This document shows positions 22,881 through 35,348 of a stretch of 64,000 nt of DNA, in pieces (position 1 is the stretch's first letter; every line of letters starts with the position of its first letter). The DNA comes from Colletes latitarsis. Its lineage: Eukaryota > Arthropoda > Insecta > Hymenoptera > Colletidae. The notes below the pieces were generated by a model, which saw only the letters and a program-made list of their open reading frames with translations, was not told the DNA's origin and did not search any database. The position numbers were made by a program, and so were the translations under genes. The stretch spans positions 31,435,501-31,499,500 of the forward strand of contig NC_135137.1 of NCBI RefSeq assembly GCF_051014445.1, given 5' to 3'.

Positions 22881-24860
22881 GAGTAGCTTACGATCGTCAC
22901 GAATCAAACACGCGATCACCAACGCTTCTACAGATCAATTTCTACGGAAGACTTCAGACTCTCGACCGTCTCACAAAATGTTATCTCGCGAAAATACTCT
23001 GTAAAAATCCCTCGAAACTACAACGATTCACAGCACTGTATTTCCAGGCAAAGGCCAAGGAGCGTAGGAACAGCGGCTAGATACGAAAATATTCGGTTGC
23101 AACGCGATGATACACGGTTCCCTCTGCACAGCCGAGCAGAAGCAGTAGAAGCGTCCGACGATGTTCAGCCAAACAGCACGATTCGGGGGAACGCGAACGA
23201 CCCGAGGTTCGAGGCACACGCGTGCACGTATGGTGCCAGTTCACCGCGAGACGGCCGGCGATATTTCACGGAGGCAAATCGTGTGAAATGGTTCAGAAAG
23301 GATCGAATCATCCGCGTTTTGGTCGAGCAATTCGAGCACACCCCACTGTTGTTGTCTTTATCTTTTCTCGTACCGGGTCCCCGTTTCCCGATTGCACGGG
23401 TTTCTATCTCGCGCACAGGTGTTTACCCGACCGTGCACGACCGACACTAGTTTCCCCTTTCACGATTCGTCGTACGTCGGGTTTATTTCTCGTCGCGCTT
23501 GACCAACGACAGAATCACTCAGAACCTCTATGGGCGATACCGACGATTCGAGACTCGGAACGATCACCAGAGGAATCACACCCATGGAAAGGTATGGAAA
23601 GTAACGTTTCGCCTACTTACTTTGAGACCGCGTGATCGGGCAGTAGCAACCCTCGCCCCTCTGGCTCGGTTAAATCACACCTGGCGGATCCTGGCATCCG
23701 GACGTACGCAACGTCTCGTGTCCGCGCTCGGCAGCATTGCGTGTCGCGTCGTGGTGAATGGTTTCGGACGCGTACTCGCGCGGAAATCGTCGTGGAAATC
23801 CTCGGCCGTGGATATCCTCGCCGTCGGTCGTACGTAACGATCCCCGCTCATGCCGTGAGAATCTCTCGCGGCCACTTGTCTTGGGTAGCCGCCAGGAGCC
23901 GCGGGGGCCTCGGGGACGGAGGAGAGGCCAGGCTCGTGCGAGAGGAGGAGGCGAAGGTGGAGTAGGAGGAAGAAGGTGGATAGTGGTGGCTGGAGGTGGC
24001 GGTGATTCCAACCTCGCGGAGAAACGGGGATGAGGAGAGTCGCAGGAGGTAACGCGAGTGAGAGGGCGTAGGTATTCTGCCCCACCCGCACTCGCCTCTG
24101 ATTGGACCACCCCCGCCTGGTTACCCCGGCCATCCCTCTCCTCCTCCTTCTCCTCTTGCTTCTCTTCGTCCTCATCGTCCTCCTCCTCCTCCCGCTGGCT
24201 GCTCCTCGTCATCCACCTCATCCACCTACTCTGCAGCCGCCACCTCAACCTCCTTCTCTTCTACGCTACCTTCTAGCCGCTACCTTCTCTTCTTCTTCTT
24301 CCCGTTCGCGCCACCTCGCTCTGTCCGCCGGCACGCGTAAGAACGCCCGCCTCTTTTTCGATGCACCGGAAAACAGGTGCGGAAGCCGCTCGTGGGGATT
24401 CCAGGATTTCTACTGGCTACGGAGAACCATCGCTGACTTGGATCCCCAGGCTTTATTCCCAGGATCTCCGACGTCGAGGAACACCCTTCGCCCGTTGCAT
24501 TTTCAAAATTCTGAAAGACTACCCGCCGCCCGCCTGCATGCTCGATAGACGTTCCTCGAATCCCTGGCCCGTTGCAACGCGGTGTATTGCAACGCTTCGC
24601 TAAACTGCTTTCCGGAATCCTACTTGTCTCGATCCCACCCCCGTACACCCTCTACGACCTCCGTGTTACCCGTTATGATTATTTATTTCTATCGAGATCG
24701 ATAATGGGCGGCGGAACTGTTCCCGAGCTGCCAATCGAACGACTCTGTCTTGGGAAAAACCACGGACTCGGGCCAATGGTCGGGCTTTTCGGAAACGAGA
24801 CGGTTTTCAGAGGATTCCAAACCAATTACACGCAGATCGGGGCAACTATTTGTTTTATAT
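22880..24860. promoter_or_regulatory. Large CpG island with purine-to-pyrimidine switch, putative promoter region
   Basis: This is the largest CpG-rich block in the window. The plus strand is GA-rich at about 23895-24060 and CT-rich at about 24125-24302. Between them, near 24100, sits GATTGGACC, an inverted CCAAT box. Frames of up to 192 codons occur on both strands across the switch and encode Glu/Arg-rich or Ser/Leu-rich low-complexity peptides, as expected from such tracts. A divergent promoter is a reasonable reading. The start site, direction and gene are not determinable from sequence. Confidence 0.4.
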
Positions 24861-24995
24861 CGGATATCAGGCTCGATCGAGGGTGAATTGTATGTGGGAT
24901 TATGGAAACTGTGATCTGTGTTCCAAGTGCATTTACAGGAGAGTACAAATTACTTTTCATCGACGTACTTCGTAGCTGATGGTGCAATTGTTTCA

Positions 24996-25190
24996 CACTA
25001 GAAATACTGGCAATTATGATGTACTTACTTGTACCATAGAAATTGTAACGATAGATTCTCGAGGGAATGTATAATGAAATGAAAACAAAGGTTTGTTCAT
25101 CCTCGTCTAGAAAAACTCGGTTTTGCAAAAATCCAGTCAAGTAAATTTGTAATAATTTTTGTTAAAAATCACGAATGGGTCATTTTACGA
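24996..25190 (-). mobile_element. TTAA-type short element family B, partial copy
   Basis: The copy starts CACTAGAAATACTGGCAATT after TTCA (a decayed TTAA). It follows the next copy (25212-25391) through GTAACGATAGATTCTCGAGG and into the AATCACGAATGGGTCATTTT region, then stops before the terminal TAGTTCTAGTG. The shared upstream words GATGGTGCAATTGTTT and GATAGTGCAATTGTTT show that this copy and its flank were duplicated together with the next. Confidence 0.7.
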
Positions 25191-25211
25191 ATAGATAGTG
25201 CAATTGTTTAA

Positions 25212-25391
25212 CACTGAAATCACTGGCAATTATGATGTCTTTACTTGTGTCCTAGAAATTGTAACGATAGATTCTCGAGGAAATGTATAATGCAATGGAA
25301 ATAAAAAGTGCAAATCTAGTGGAATATACTTTTTATAATTTTTATTAGAAATTACGAAAAGGTAATTTTGACCACTTCGGTAGTTCTAGTG
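25212..25391 (-). mobile_element. TTAA-type short element family B (piggyBac-like), complete
   Basis: TTAA flanks both sides (25208-25211 and 25392-25395). The right end, read inward, is CACTAGAACTACCGAAG; the left end is CACTGAAATCACTGG, an imperfect inverted repeat. The body matches the reverse complement of the element at 62423-62636, including AATGTATAATGCAATGGAAAT and TTTTTATTAGAAATTACGAA. At 180 bp with no coding capacity, it is a miniature element. The TTAA target suggests mobilisation by a piggyBac-type transposase. Confidence 0.82.
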
Positions 25392-25399
25392 TTAATACG

Positions 25400-26837
25400 A
25401 CTGTTTGAAAGATGTAACGTGTGCCAGTTCAACGTCGATAATTGTTCGCTGATTGGCTAGAAAAATTGTCTACGCGATTTCAATGTAATTTTAATACAGT
25501 TTTCCAACGAACTTTCAAAGTGCTTCGCGTGCTGAAACTATGGGCTTCTGGTATTCTAGACAATTAAAATTTTTACGCCATGTTATGTTGCATCAAAATT
25601 TACCCTAATTCTCACACATTCTTGGCACCGTAAGAATACACTATTTTCACGAGGAAGTATATTATTTTCTGATACGATTTTTCTACGATAAATCGTAACA
25701 TATGCGTATGTAATTCAACTTTTCTAGTTAGACTCCACAAATTCAAACAGAATTGATCAAAATATAATAAAGTAAGACCATGAATAGATACAATGTAGCT
25801 CACATACGTGTACGAAGACTTCTCCCGTCTATTGGTGAACTCAATTTTGCTGTGTTGGAGGATATCTTATATCGAGATATGACTGATGATTGAAATACCA
25901 TTTCAGTGGACACAATGTATCAACAAATTAAGTTTGTTCGAGTGTACGCAGCGCGATGTGTCCACGTCGATGTTCCACATACGACTTCGTGATTCAATTA
26001 CTCTCTACAATTGTGACGATTCAACACCGAGCGACAATCTATCGTCGATCTATCTACCTATTGTCAAATCTATCAAAATCAAACACTAGATGGCTAGAAA
26101 TCAAGACCAGTTGTTGTTTCCAACAAGTAATCGAACAACGATCGTTTCATGCATGCACCAGAATTGAAATATTAACTTGCAACTTGAGACAGGGATGCTG
26201 GAATTGCTACATCGATCACTAGTGGGAGCCAAGATGGAATGCAAACTAATTTCTATTTCTCTCTTTGACACAAAAAGTATGAATGATTATTTATTTTTGG
26301 TCTGTGTAGAAGAAAAGTATGTATAAACCAATAGATGAGACGTAACAACTGATCTTGTATAATTATCGTGTATGACAAACATTGTATTTCTTCCTAACTT
26401 AAGAAAATAATCGAGATAACATTTTTGATAGCAAACCGTTTAATTTAACTCTCAGCATTCAAATATATTAGTAGAAATAACTTTATTATGTAATAATTTT
26501 CGTAAATCAAAAATTCCCTTGGTCTCCTCTTTTCGATAAACTAAAATTAACCCAAACAGAATACTTTTTTTGAACACGTTTATTTCCTAAGCATTCTTCC
26601 TTCTCATTAAGAAGGTTAATAACAGCAAGTTTTTCGACTTTAAAATTTTTGGAAATAAAGAAGCTTGTAGGTATATAATGATAATATCAATGGATTATAT
26701 AAAAATTTGTTTAAAGTACATCAGTCTTTAGAATTGACAGTAGACCACTTAAAAATTTCAAACGAGTAAGAGATGAACGACTGTTTATACTTCACTTGGT
26801 TAAATGAAAAATTAAAATTACATGATAATCGAATCGA
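25400..26837. other. AT-rich spacer
   Basis: Mostly AT-rich, with a slightly richer patch at 25880-26230. Short frames there have no recognisable domain. No repeat boundaries seen. Confidence 0.4.
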
Positions 26838-27475
26838 AATTTAACTATCCAAACAAATGAATGGCATAAATAAATTGTTACGCGTTGCTTTCTATCCATT
26901 AACTATTATTCTAATAAAACGTTACCTGTCTCTGGTCGACTTGGACTAAAGTGACAGTAGCCTGACCGTAGAGGCGGACAAAAACCTGTTCATTCCCCAT
27001 TTATCAGACAAAACTACGAATAAAAATTTGACTATCGAAACAAGTAAATCGTTACATGTTGGTTTTTGTTTATGAATTATTATTCTAATATAACGTTGCT
27101 TGTTTCTGATCGACTTGGACTAAATTAACAGTAGCTTCACTGCAGAGATGAGCAAAAACCTGTTCATTCTCCACTTGTCAAACAAAACTCAGAATTTTCG
27201 CTATACAATTAAATATTCCACAAACTATGAATACAAATTGATCTACCCAAACAAATAAATTCTCATACGTTCGTTTCAATCCATTAACTACTATTCTAAT
27301 AAAACATTGCCTGTCTCTGGTCGACTTGGACTAAAGTGACAGTAGCCTGACCGTAGAGGCGGGAAACCCCCATTTATCAAATAATACTTCGAGTAAAAAC
27401 TTGACTATCGAAACAAATAAATTGTTACACGTTGGTTTTCGTCTGTAAATTATTATTTGAATAAAATGCCAGTGT
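26838..27475 (+). repeat. Alternating higher-order tandem repeat, A-B-A'-B'
   Basis: Four related units carry the landmark TCGACTTGGACTAAA at about 26936, 27110 and 27321, plus a partial fourth unit ending at about 27475. Units 1 and 3 share an almost unbroken block from CTGTCTCTGGTCGACTTGG to CCTGACCGTAGAGGCGG. Unit 2 differs there. Units 2 and 4 instead share the GTTACA-GTTGGTTTT-GT lead. A pair of units therefore appears to have been duplicated as a block of about 385 bp. Confidence 0.83.
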
Positions 27476-27479
27476 CTGC

Positions 27480-28140
27480 TCGATGGCAGGTTCGCCAAGA
27501 GCGCGAATCGTCCTCGACTCGTCCAACAGACATATCCTAGCTAGCGATAGAATCCTCCAAGGTGGACAACCCCCCGAAACGAGCCGGAGTTATCGTATCT
27601 CGAGCGGAATAAACGATTCGCGCGTTTCGACTATAAATTACGGGCGCATTTGCGACGAACGCCTGGGCAAAAGGTGTCCGGGACAGGAGACGGACAGGGT
27701 GCGCGGCGAGGATGCCTCAAGGCGACGGCATTTCGATAATTGGAAACCAATGAGGCGGCAGTGGGAGGGTTTTCGGGGTAAAAATCAACCCTTCCGCCCT
27801 ACCTTCGGGCCCTAATGAAGCGAACCTTCGCCGTTGCCTGCCGACGTGCATGCCTCCGCGTCGTATTAATTGCCTGCCCCTTCGGCTTCCCGTCCCTCGC
27901 CGTCGTCTATCGTTTCCCTCCGACCTCCTACGCCCACTCAAACCCCGCGTCCTTGCGAGCCCATCTACCCCTTTCGCCTCTTCTTACGCCGCGCCGTCTC
28001 GCAGTTACTCGCGATAGCGCATTCTTCGACAAATTGGATCACGCTATCGTGCGAGCGCCCGACGATTCCACTGGCGAACCAGAATAACCGGTCTCGCTCG
28101 ATTTTCCTCGATGATCGCTCGTAGGAGAATGGACGGGACC
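27480..28140. other. CpG island
   Basis: Abrupt switch from AT-rich repeats to CpG-rich DNA. A 110-codon plus-strand frame (27483-27815) and overlapping frames on both strands are unrecognisable. The self-complementary AAGGGTTGATTTTT/AAAAATCAACCCTT-like sequence near 27778-27795 is minor. Possible promoter or enhancer. Confidence 0.45.
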
Positions 28141-28209
28141 ACGTTCAGGACGCCAGATTTCTGAGGAAACATTTTTACAACACAATTGTGCGCAGTACAC
28201 GGCTGCGTA

Positions 28210-28620
28210 ACAACGCGATTCCGTTAGAGTTGATAGAAGGGTTGATATGATCTCTGCGACTGTCACTGAACTCTCAAAGGTAGTTCCACTTTTAGAAAAT
28301 TGTGTCTTGTATATAGACACTAATATATTTAGAAGGTTTGGAGTCCAAAAATATTTGGTTTATTTGGTTTTCCAGTTTATTGAAATGGGAGGAAAAGAAA
28401 TTTTTCAGGGATCATGCTATACTCAGGTTGCGAGATTTCGACGAAATTTTTGGAAAATAATTATGAGAAATATCCGATTGGACGATTGCGTGTTAAAGCA
28501 ATTCCGTTAGGGTTGATATAATCTCTAGCCACTGTTGTTGAACTCCCAAAGGTGGTTACACTTTTAAAAAATTGTCACTCTTGTATATAAACTCTAATAT
28601 ATTGAGAACGTTTGAAGCTG
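28210..28620 (+). repeat. Two-copy spaced duplication, period about 284 bp
   Basis: Blocks at about 28212-28340 and 28495-28615 share ATTCCGTTAG-GTTGATA, TGATCTCTGCGACTGT against TAATCTCTAGCCACTGT, AACTC-CAAAGGT, CTTTTA-AAAATTGT and TCTTGTATATA. The sequence between the blocks is unique. Moderate divergence. Confidence 0.8.
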
Positions 28621-30590
28621 ATAAACTTGCTGTTCTAACCATATTTTTGGTTCGAAAAATAACGTATTGAAAGAATTTTGTTTATGATAGTTTATTAAAA
28701 CGAAGAGAAAAAAAGTTCTTCAAGCTCTATAAAGAATTAAATAACAAAGTTAATTTCTACGTATATTTTCGAGTGTCAAAATTGAAATTGAATATAGTTT
28801 CTGAAATCTAATCGCAGTCAAGGAAAAAATGTTCAACAATCTGCCTTTTTGAGAATTATACAAAGACAATTTAAATTTTGCATTAGGTTGTGTTTCATGG
28901 AGAAATAAAACAATTTGATCACAAATGTCAATACTTATTGTTGGAATTATTATCAATAAAAGAAACTCTTTTTTGATCTATTATAAAAAGCATCGAATAA
29001 TACGCAAATAACCATTCTTATTTAATTGTTCTTTTACTTTTGAACGTAATTAACAACGATTAGTGCTTGCTATAATTGAAAAACGAGAACAATTATTGCA
29101 AATAGAAATATCAGTCAACCTCATTCTCGAACTGATTTAATTGTTCGTGTTCATTCTACCTTCAATAAATACAGTTATTGTTTCTTCTCTAATTATTTAG
29201 GTAGCCGAACCAAATTCCTATGATGAGATAGCACAAAGGAAAGCTCAGAGCGTTTAACGAACAATACAGTTTAACAATAGTTCCGTTTATTATGATAGTT
29301 TTGCTTTAATTTTGTCTTAAAGTTTGATGGAACAGTATTGGAATGTAGTTAGAAAGCAAAATAGTTTATTGTATTATTGTTAAACGCAGATAAATATTAT
29401 TATTGATAACGGCGTTATTTTAAGGTGTATTCTCCATGAAGTTACTATTTTAATCAACAATACTAATCCCCAAGTAAACTGAATGTATAATAACTGTGTT
29501 TACAATTTTCCTGTTGCAAATTTTTGTTATGTCAAATGCGACTGAACTTCTATTTATAGTTACGACAAGAAAAAGTTTCAAGAATGACAACTTTATTTCG
29601 CTACTTCTAATTGCTACAATTATTAATAATAATTCTTCTTTGACTGCGATTGAAAGAAGAAACATTATTTTGATTACATGTTACGTTTCCTTCAAATGTA
29701 GAAAAGTATAGAAAGATATTTTTCAGCTTGACAAAGCCTCGAATATTTCAATAAATTTCTAATAATCCCAAAAATAATTTAACTAACATTATTGCATTTA
29801 CACGAACAAGGGAAAGATTCTACTAGCTTCACGGCCCTTTTTGTGATTTGTTTTTTAATGATAGATAGGCTGTTTTATACTGAGACTTTGCAGACATATT
29901 TATTCATCTTATAAGCATGTACAATATTTTTTTCATGGAAAAATATTAAAAATCATGGGAATTATAACTTCTTATTTAATGGCTCCTTTGGAAAAGGTGC
30001 TCCAATGGCTTCCAGGATTCCAGATAATTTGAAACAGAGGGGGTTAAAGTATCTTCATAAGGAAGGTTGTAGTTATTGCAGGAACTAGGGAGAAGTCAAA
30101 ATCCTGATAAATAAAGAAATGGCGACGCTTCAAGTTTCGAATTTCTATTTGTCAATCGTTCTTTTGTCTTTAGCGTATCAAAAAAAATAGTAAAACTCGA
30201 TATTTTTTTAAATCTCTAGTTCCAGCTATAAAGGCGTGTCTGCTGAATATTCTCTCCAAATTTGAAGTCAATCGGTTTTCTAGATCTTGAAATATCATGT
30301 AAGCCAGTTTAAATGCGTTTTTTTAAACAAGAAGCTATAACTGTCGCAATTTTTAATATTTCTTGTTGAAAAAAATACTATACATACCTATAAGACAAAT
30401 AAATATATCTGCAAAATGTCACTACAAAACAACCTACCTGTCGTTAAAAAAAAAAATCACAAATAAAGGCCGAAGAAATGACAGCCTAGACAGCAATACT
30501 CCCTTAAATATAAAGATAATAAAACGCATCGTCAACTTTCGAAACTGTCCGAAACAAGACGAAATACAAACGACCAGTCGACGGTAAAAT
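28621..30590. other. AT-rich spacer
   Basis: Almost 2 kb of AT-rich DNA. No frame longer than 75 codons and no domain. A patch at about 30105-30310 (GAAATGGCGACGCTTCAAG to AATCGGTTTTCTAGATC) has the look of an interspersed repeat and weakly matches 3780-3850. Confidence 0.45.
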
Positions 30591-31570
30591 TGCAAGCGGA
30601 ATCGCGTTGAAATGCTAATAAAACGTGTGACCATCGGCTTCACAACCGCACCGTAACAATCAGAAATTTGCATAATTGACCGAACAGCTCCCGCCGATAA
30701 CATCTCTCCGTCGAAAATAAAGCCGATGCATGCAATTCGCACGGGTCTCGCGACGGAATACTCGTTTCCTCATTGTTTAATCCGTAGCTTTTAACCGGCG
30801 CGCGCTTTATCATTCCAGCCGTGTATTTATCACGGCGATAAAAAGCCATCGCGGCGCGAATTACCGTCGCCCGTGAATTACTTCCGCAGTGACGAATCGC
30901 TCGACGTTGCTCGTCGCCACGCTACCCTTAAATAGAATGCTTCGACTCGTCTTTGCGATAGTCGGCGAAGAAACTAAGAAAAATGAATCGCAAGATCGAT
31001 AAGAACCAAGGTATTCGTGAAACTGTCGCGTTAAAAACGATCCTAGTGAATGAAACACTTGACTGAAACGATTAATCAACACTGCGTCGCCATTGCTCTT
31101 CCCGCTACTGTTTTTCTATAATTGAATACGTCTTTCAATCGCAAAGCAAGATAGGTAAACTTTTGCAAAATCGTCCCGTCGAAGGAAACGTCCAGCACAA
31201 CCCTTACGAGCAATACTAGATGCACGCGTTTTGGGCGCTTCGGCTTTAGGCCCCGTTCGAAAATATCGGACGATGGCCCTTAGCCTGTAGCTTTAAGGTT
31301 GCGCGAGGTTAGGGCCACTCTCAACGTAATTCCGTTAGGTAGGCCTCGAATCGATATAATCAACGAACGCACAAGGGGGCGAGTTTTCACCCCTGATGGT
31401 GGTTGCTTCGCTACGATTCTTCCTCCTAAATTCAAGCCCCGCACGCTCTGTAATCTTCGGACGACCCTTATTCCACCAAAGAGAGCGCCACCCGACACGA
31501 AGCCATCCGACGGTCTCAACCGTCAAGAAAATCGGCTAAAACGTTTCCTAAACTGGTCCAAAAATCACTG
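30590..31570. promoter_or_regulatory. GC-rich island with TTTATC/GATAAA cluster, putative enhancer
   Basis: The island contains three TTTATC-type words within 40 bp: TTTATC at 30805, and an inverted pair, TTTATCACGGCGATAAA, at 30826-30842. Such words fit GATA-factor or Caudal binding sites. Further on, 31240-31520 is CpG-rich, with overlapping frames on both strands that look like composition artefacts. Regulatory role is inference. Confidence 0.35.
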
Positions 31571-31907
31571 ATTTAATATCCCGACTTAGAAAATTGTTTG
31601 GTATTAATTTTCGCTAATTCATTTCCTCTATTTTTATTATATTTCTTGTGCACTTCGTGACTGATTTTCGTGTCTTATAAATAAATAAATATTAAAATAG
31701 ATAAGGTATGTGTCTGAAAGGTCTCAAATATTGAATATCACAGTTGAGAAATAGAGTTCTTATGCTCGAGGGACTATAGAGGCACTTTTAATACACAATG
31801 ATGAAATCAATCTTAAATTAATAGCGCAGAGGCAATGTCGATGTCAGAACATACATTGTACGTCCATGTTCTATTAAATTCACTAATGTGAATGTTAAAT
31901 TCATGTT
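31571..31907. other. AT-rich spacer
   Basis: No feature seen. Confidence 0.45.
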
Positions 31908-32132
31908 AAATAACATTTACATACTGTATAAATTTATACTGTAATAAATAGTTTTGTTCACCATGTGTTTCTAAATTCGAATACTCATAACGAGTGATAA
32001 TAATTTATATGCTACAAACTTGGCTATTTCTTCGTGCTGTGTAAATAAAATTTACATACTGTATAAATTTGTATTGTAATAAATAGTTTTGTTCACTATG
32101 TACTTCCAAATTTAAATACTTATAACGAGTAT
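31908..32132 (+). repeat. Two-copy tandem duplication, period about 135 bp
   Basis: Units at about 31912-31998 and 32047-32130 share ATTTACATACTGTATAAATTT, GTAATAAATAGTTTTGTTCA and ATAACGAGT. The 40-50 bp between them is not repeated. Confidence 0.85.
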
Positions 32133-32600
32133 CCTTACTATGACATTTATTTATGTTCTTGCAAAAACTTGACACTGAATAAAAAATTAATATTTATCAT
32201 CATTGTTTATATTTGTGTTTTACTCATATGCAAATTTCGTATATCATATTCTAAAATTAGGTTTAAACTCAGCTGCGTCTCGTCTGTTTGCAAACTTTAC
32301 TTTTTCTTCTAGTTACGCTTATTTTATATGTATTAAATAAATAAAACCTTTAAATTTGATGCTTTCAAATACACCACAAATAGGGATACAATAAAGCTGA
32401 TTTTAGCTTCCCCAAATCTAAACGTATCACAAAGTAACAAATAAATATAGAAAATAAAATTGAAAGCCAAAATAAAATATCGTCAAATAGCCCATTAATT
32501 CGAAAAATCGTGTACCAAAATCACCATTGGAACAATTTAAATCAATTACATTTACAGTCGAGACAGAGAAACGTTAACCACCGTTCCAGGCTGAATCAAA
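32133..32600. other. AT-rich spacer
   Basis: No supported gene or repeat. Confidence 0.45.
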
Positions 32601-33480
32601 TTATAACTTACGTTATCTCGTGCACAGCGGTACGCGTCGACTGGAAGTCACTGACGTTTCACCGAAAAACTCACCAAATTTATTTATTTATTTAAACAGT
32701 TTCGTCGGTACGTGGCCACGTTGAGGCTAATCGCGCCGCAGTCGGACGCGTAACGTCGCGTTTAAAACTGATTCACCACCGAACGCGCACCGTCGGCGAC
32801 GCTGAACGTCGAAGTTGTTTCGTGCACCGAGACGGTCGCGCCGATTAAACCGGAAAACTGAGACGGCGACGGCGACGAGCTACCGTCGATGACGAAGTCA
32901 AGACGCCGGGATGAACATGGGCGCGAGATGTGGCACACCCCGAGACCTAGACACTACTGAACCAGCCCCATGGCAAACCTTGTTAACGGCAGTCGACAAC
33001 CAAGTTTAAACTTCGGGTAACAATTCCCCTACCAAACTCCGCTCTCTCTGTTTCTCTCCTCGCGTGCTCTCCCCCTCCCCCTCCCCCTCTCGCCCCCCTT
33101 GTCGTCCCGAGCACGGTCTCTCCCCCTTTGTCTCTCTCTCGTTCCTCGCGGCTGAAGGTGATAGAAGTATTCTTAAGAAGCTGGGGAGCAATTAATCATC
33201 CGATCGACCGAGGTCATTGTAGCCGCCCCGACCATCGCGACAGCCTGGTTCGACGCGAAAAACTTTGCGGAACGTGTTCCTCGAAGTTGCGCCTCGAGGG
33301 TTCGGCTCCTGAATCGTTTAAGGAGACATTGGCCGCGATACGACCTCGTGGGAGGCGAGATTTCTGTACAAACGTGCCCTGTAACACGAAAACATCGGGA
33401 GGAAAGCACACTGTCCCCTCTAGATCGATTTTTTTCTTTGTTACGTCGACGTTCGAGCGTACACGCACTGAAGATCTTTA
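32600..33480. promoter_or_regulatory. CpG-dense island with pyrimidine tract, putative promoter region
   Basis: At 32700-32960 the CpG density is very high (GCGCCGCAGTCGGACGCG and similar). It is followed by a CT-rich tract at about 33038-33140. This is one of the more promoter-like blocks, but no TATA or downstream exon can be assigned. Overlapping frames on both strands at 33128-33607 reflect base composition. Confidence 0.38.
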
Positions 33481-33541
33481 GTATTTCGCGAAACATCGTA
33501 TCTTTATGTGAGAAATAAGGGAAATTATAATGTATTTTTAA

Positions 33542-33750
33542 CCCCTTACTCGTACAACGACGAGTCTGACTCGTGACAAGTTTCACAATTACGAGGCTAC
33601 TCGTCATCGAGCCTTAAATACTAAAATCAACACATTTCAACAGTGACGAGATATTCGTTTTCGTGGCCATTCCTTGTGCGAACAAATTTAAAGAAAATTA
33701 AATAGTATATGTTTGAAAAATTATTTGGAATTGAATCGTACGTTAAGGAG
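33542..33750. mobile_element. TTAA-type short element family C
   Basis: TTAA at 33538-33541 precedes CCCCTTACTCGTAC. The far end reads GTACGTTAAGGAG followed by TTAG, a one-base change from TTAA. The ends are imperfect inverted repeats. Just inside the left end is a small palindrome, ACGAGTCTGACTCGT (about 33558-33573). The body has no coding capacity. Confidence 0.6.
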
Positions 33751-33759
33751 TTAGATGAA

Positions 33760-34540
33760 AACTGAAAGCTGTAATAGCTACAGTCATAACTTACAGGTGT
33801 TTCGAGTAATGGCAAGGACCTTATATAGCTTGATGCTTTGCAAAGCCTGGTTTCTACGTAGTTAAATTAGCTAGAAAAATATGGAAATATCGAAAATATA
33901 TGAAGTTACATTGACAATGTTTGAATACTTAAGTAAATACGATTGACACATCTACCACAACAGTTTTTGACGTCCAAAGAGATCATTTGTTTAGATTTGT
34001 GACTGAAATATTCAATATTTAAATGCTGGTTTGACGTTCGAGCATTGATTAAAACTGAATTTGAATCCTCTTCAGAAACACAATTCTCTCAAAGAAAACT
34101 ATAACACTATATACAACATTGCTAGACAAATTGGTTGGATTCTCTTTGAATATGTTTCCAATCTGTATTACATCTAAAAAATGTTCTTTTTTAACGTTTT
34201 AACCCACCCTTTTTGAATCTCGAAAGAAGACCCAATGCTTGAATTAAAATATCGTTCATATTATTAACAGATTATTCTCAATAAATTAACTCAGCATTCA
34301 TGTACAATTTTCATGAGAATCGAAAACGAAAACGTCAATTATAGAAAAATATCCCAACTGTGTAGAACCAAACATAATCGAATTAAATCCTCCACGAAAC
34401 AGGTGATTGTACCAACCTACACAAACCAATTCATACAAATTTAAAAGCTATAATTTTTCCTTAAAAAAACACAAAATAGTAACTGAAAACCGTAAGAATA
34501 TTTCAAGAAAAAAAATTTCGAGATTCCAAATTCTGCGAGC
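33760..34540. other. AT-rich spacer
   Basis: No recognisable gene, RNA or repeat pair. Confidence 0.45.
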
Positions 34541-35348
34541 AAAGTGTATAGGAGCAGTAGGTTAGGCGGAAGCTCGCGGGGAACACCCAGCTAGCAACTC
34601 CGCGGCTAAGTTCGAGCCGAATCAACTTGGGACGAGGCACGAAACTCTAAACGGCGCCAAAGAAGTCCCCTTGTACTTGGCCTTGATCGGCTCTGTCTTT
34701 GGAAACCAGGACGAAACGCGCCAGCTGTCGTTAACCCCGAGCCCCGGTGATCCTTCGTGGCCGAAACGGAGAGAGAGTGAACGAAGGAGAGCGGAGCCAC
34801 CAAGTTCACCGGCGCAACCTTCCTAAGCGGCGCGTTGGTGCGAAACTTGGTAGCCGCGTAACAAGAAAGAAGTAACTATCGTTGGAGCGGACTAGTTTGT
34901 TCAATGGCACGAGCCCCCGCGAGCGCCGGGACAACAGACCGAGAGAGGGGAAGGTGAGCCAAAGTTCTTCGCAAGAACAAGAACAAAGTTCCCAAGCCAA
35001 AGCGCTACTCTCCCGCCACTTCTGATCCTCTCTCGTCCCCCCTTCCCTCCCCCCCATTACGTGTACGTATACTCTTGCAGATGCGCGCACTTGCCGACGA
35101 CGGTTCACCTTGGGAACTTTGACAAAAATCAAATTCCAAGTGCAATCATTGCCCCGGTCGAGGCCTACTCCCGCGAACTTTGGCAACACCCGGAACATTC
35201 TGACGCTGCAACGCCGGGAACTACTTCGAATTTCGGGCCAGGAGATGGCGCGGAGGTCGCAACTTTCTCGCAACTGGAAGAGCGATCTTGTAGGGTGTGC
35301 AACCTTCGATGGAGATCGCGGTAGAATGCGATGCGCATGTTGGAATTA
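34540..35348. other. GC-rich island with purine-to-pyrimidine switch
   Basis: A CpG-rich block in which the plus strand is GA-rich near 34935-34960 and C/T-rich at about 35025-35058. A 155-codon minus-strand frame (34806-35273) crosses it and has no family signature. Possibly regulatory. Confidence 0.42.

Noticed and set aside
23670..24548. Several long frames (148-192 codons) across the large CpG island
   Set aside because: They encode Glu/Arg, Ser or Leu runs from GA- and CT-rich tracts, and frames on both strands are open at once.
31280..31571. Overlapping 63-90 codon frames on both strands
   Set aside because: Mirror-image frames in GC-rich DNA with no family signature.
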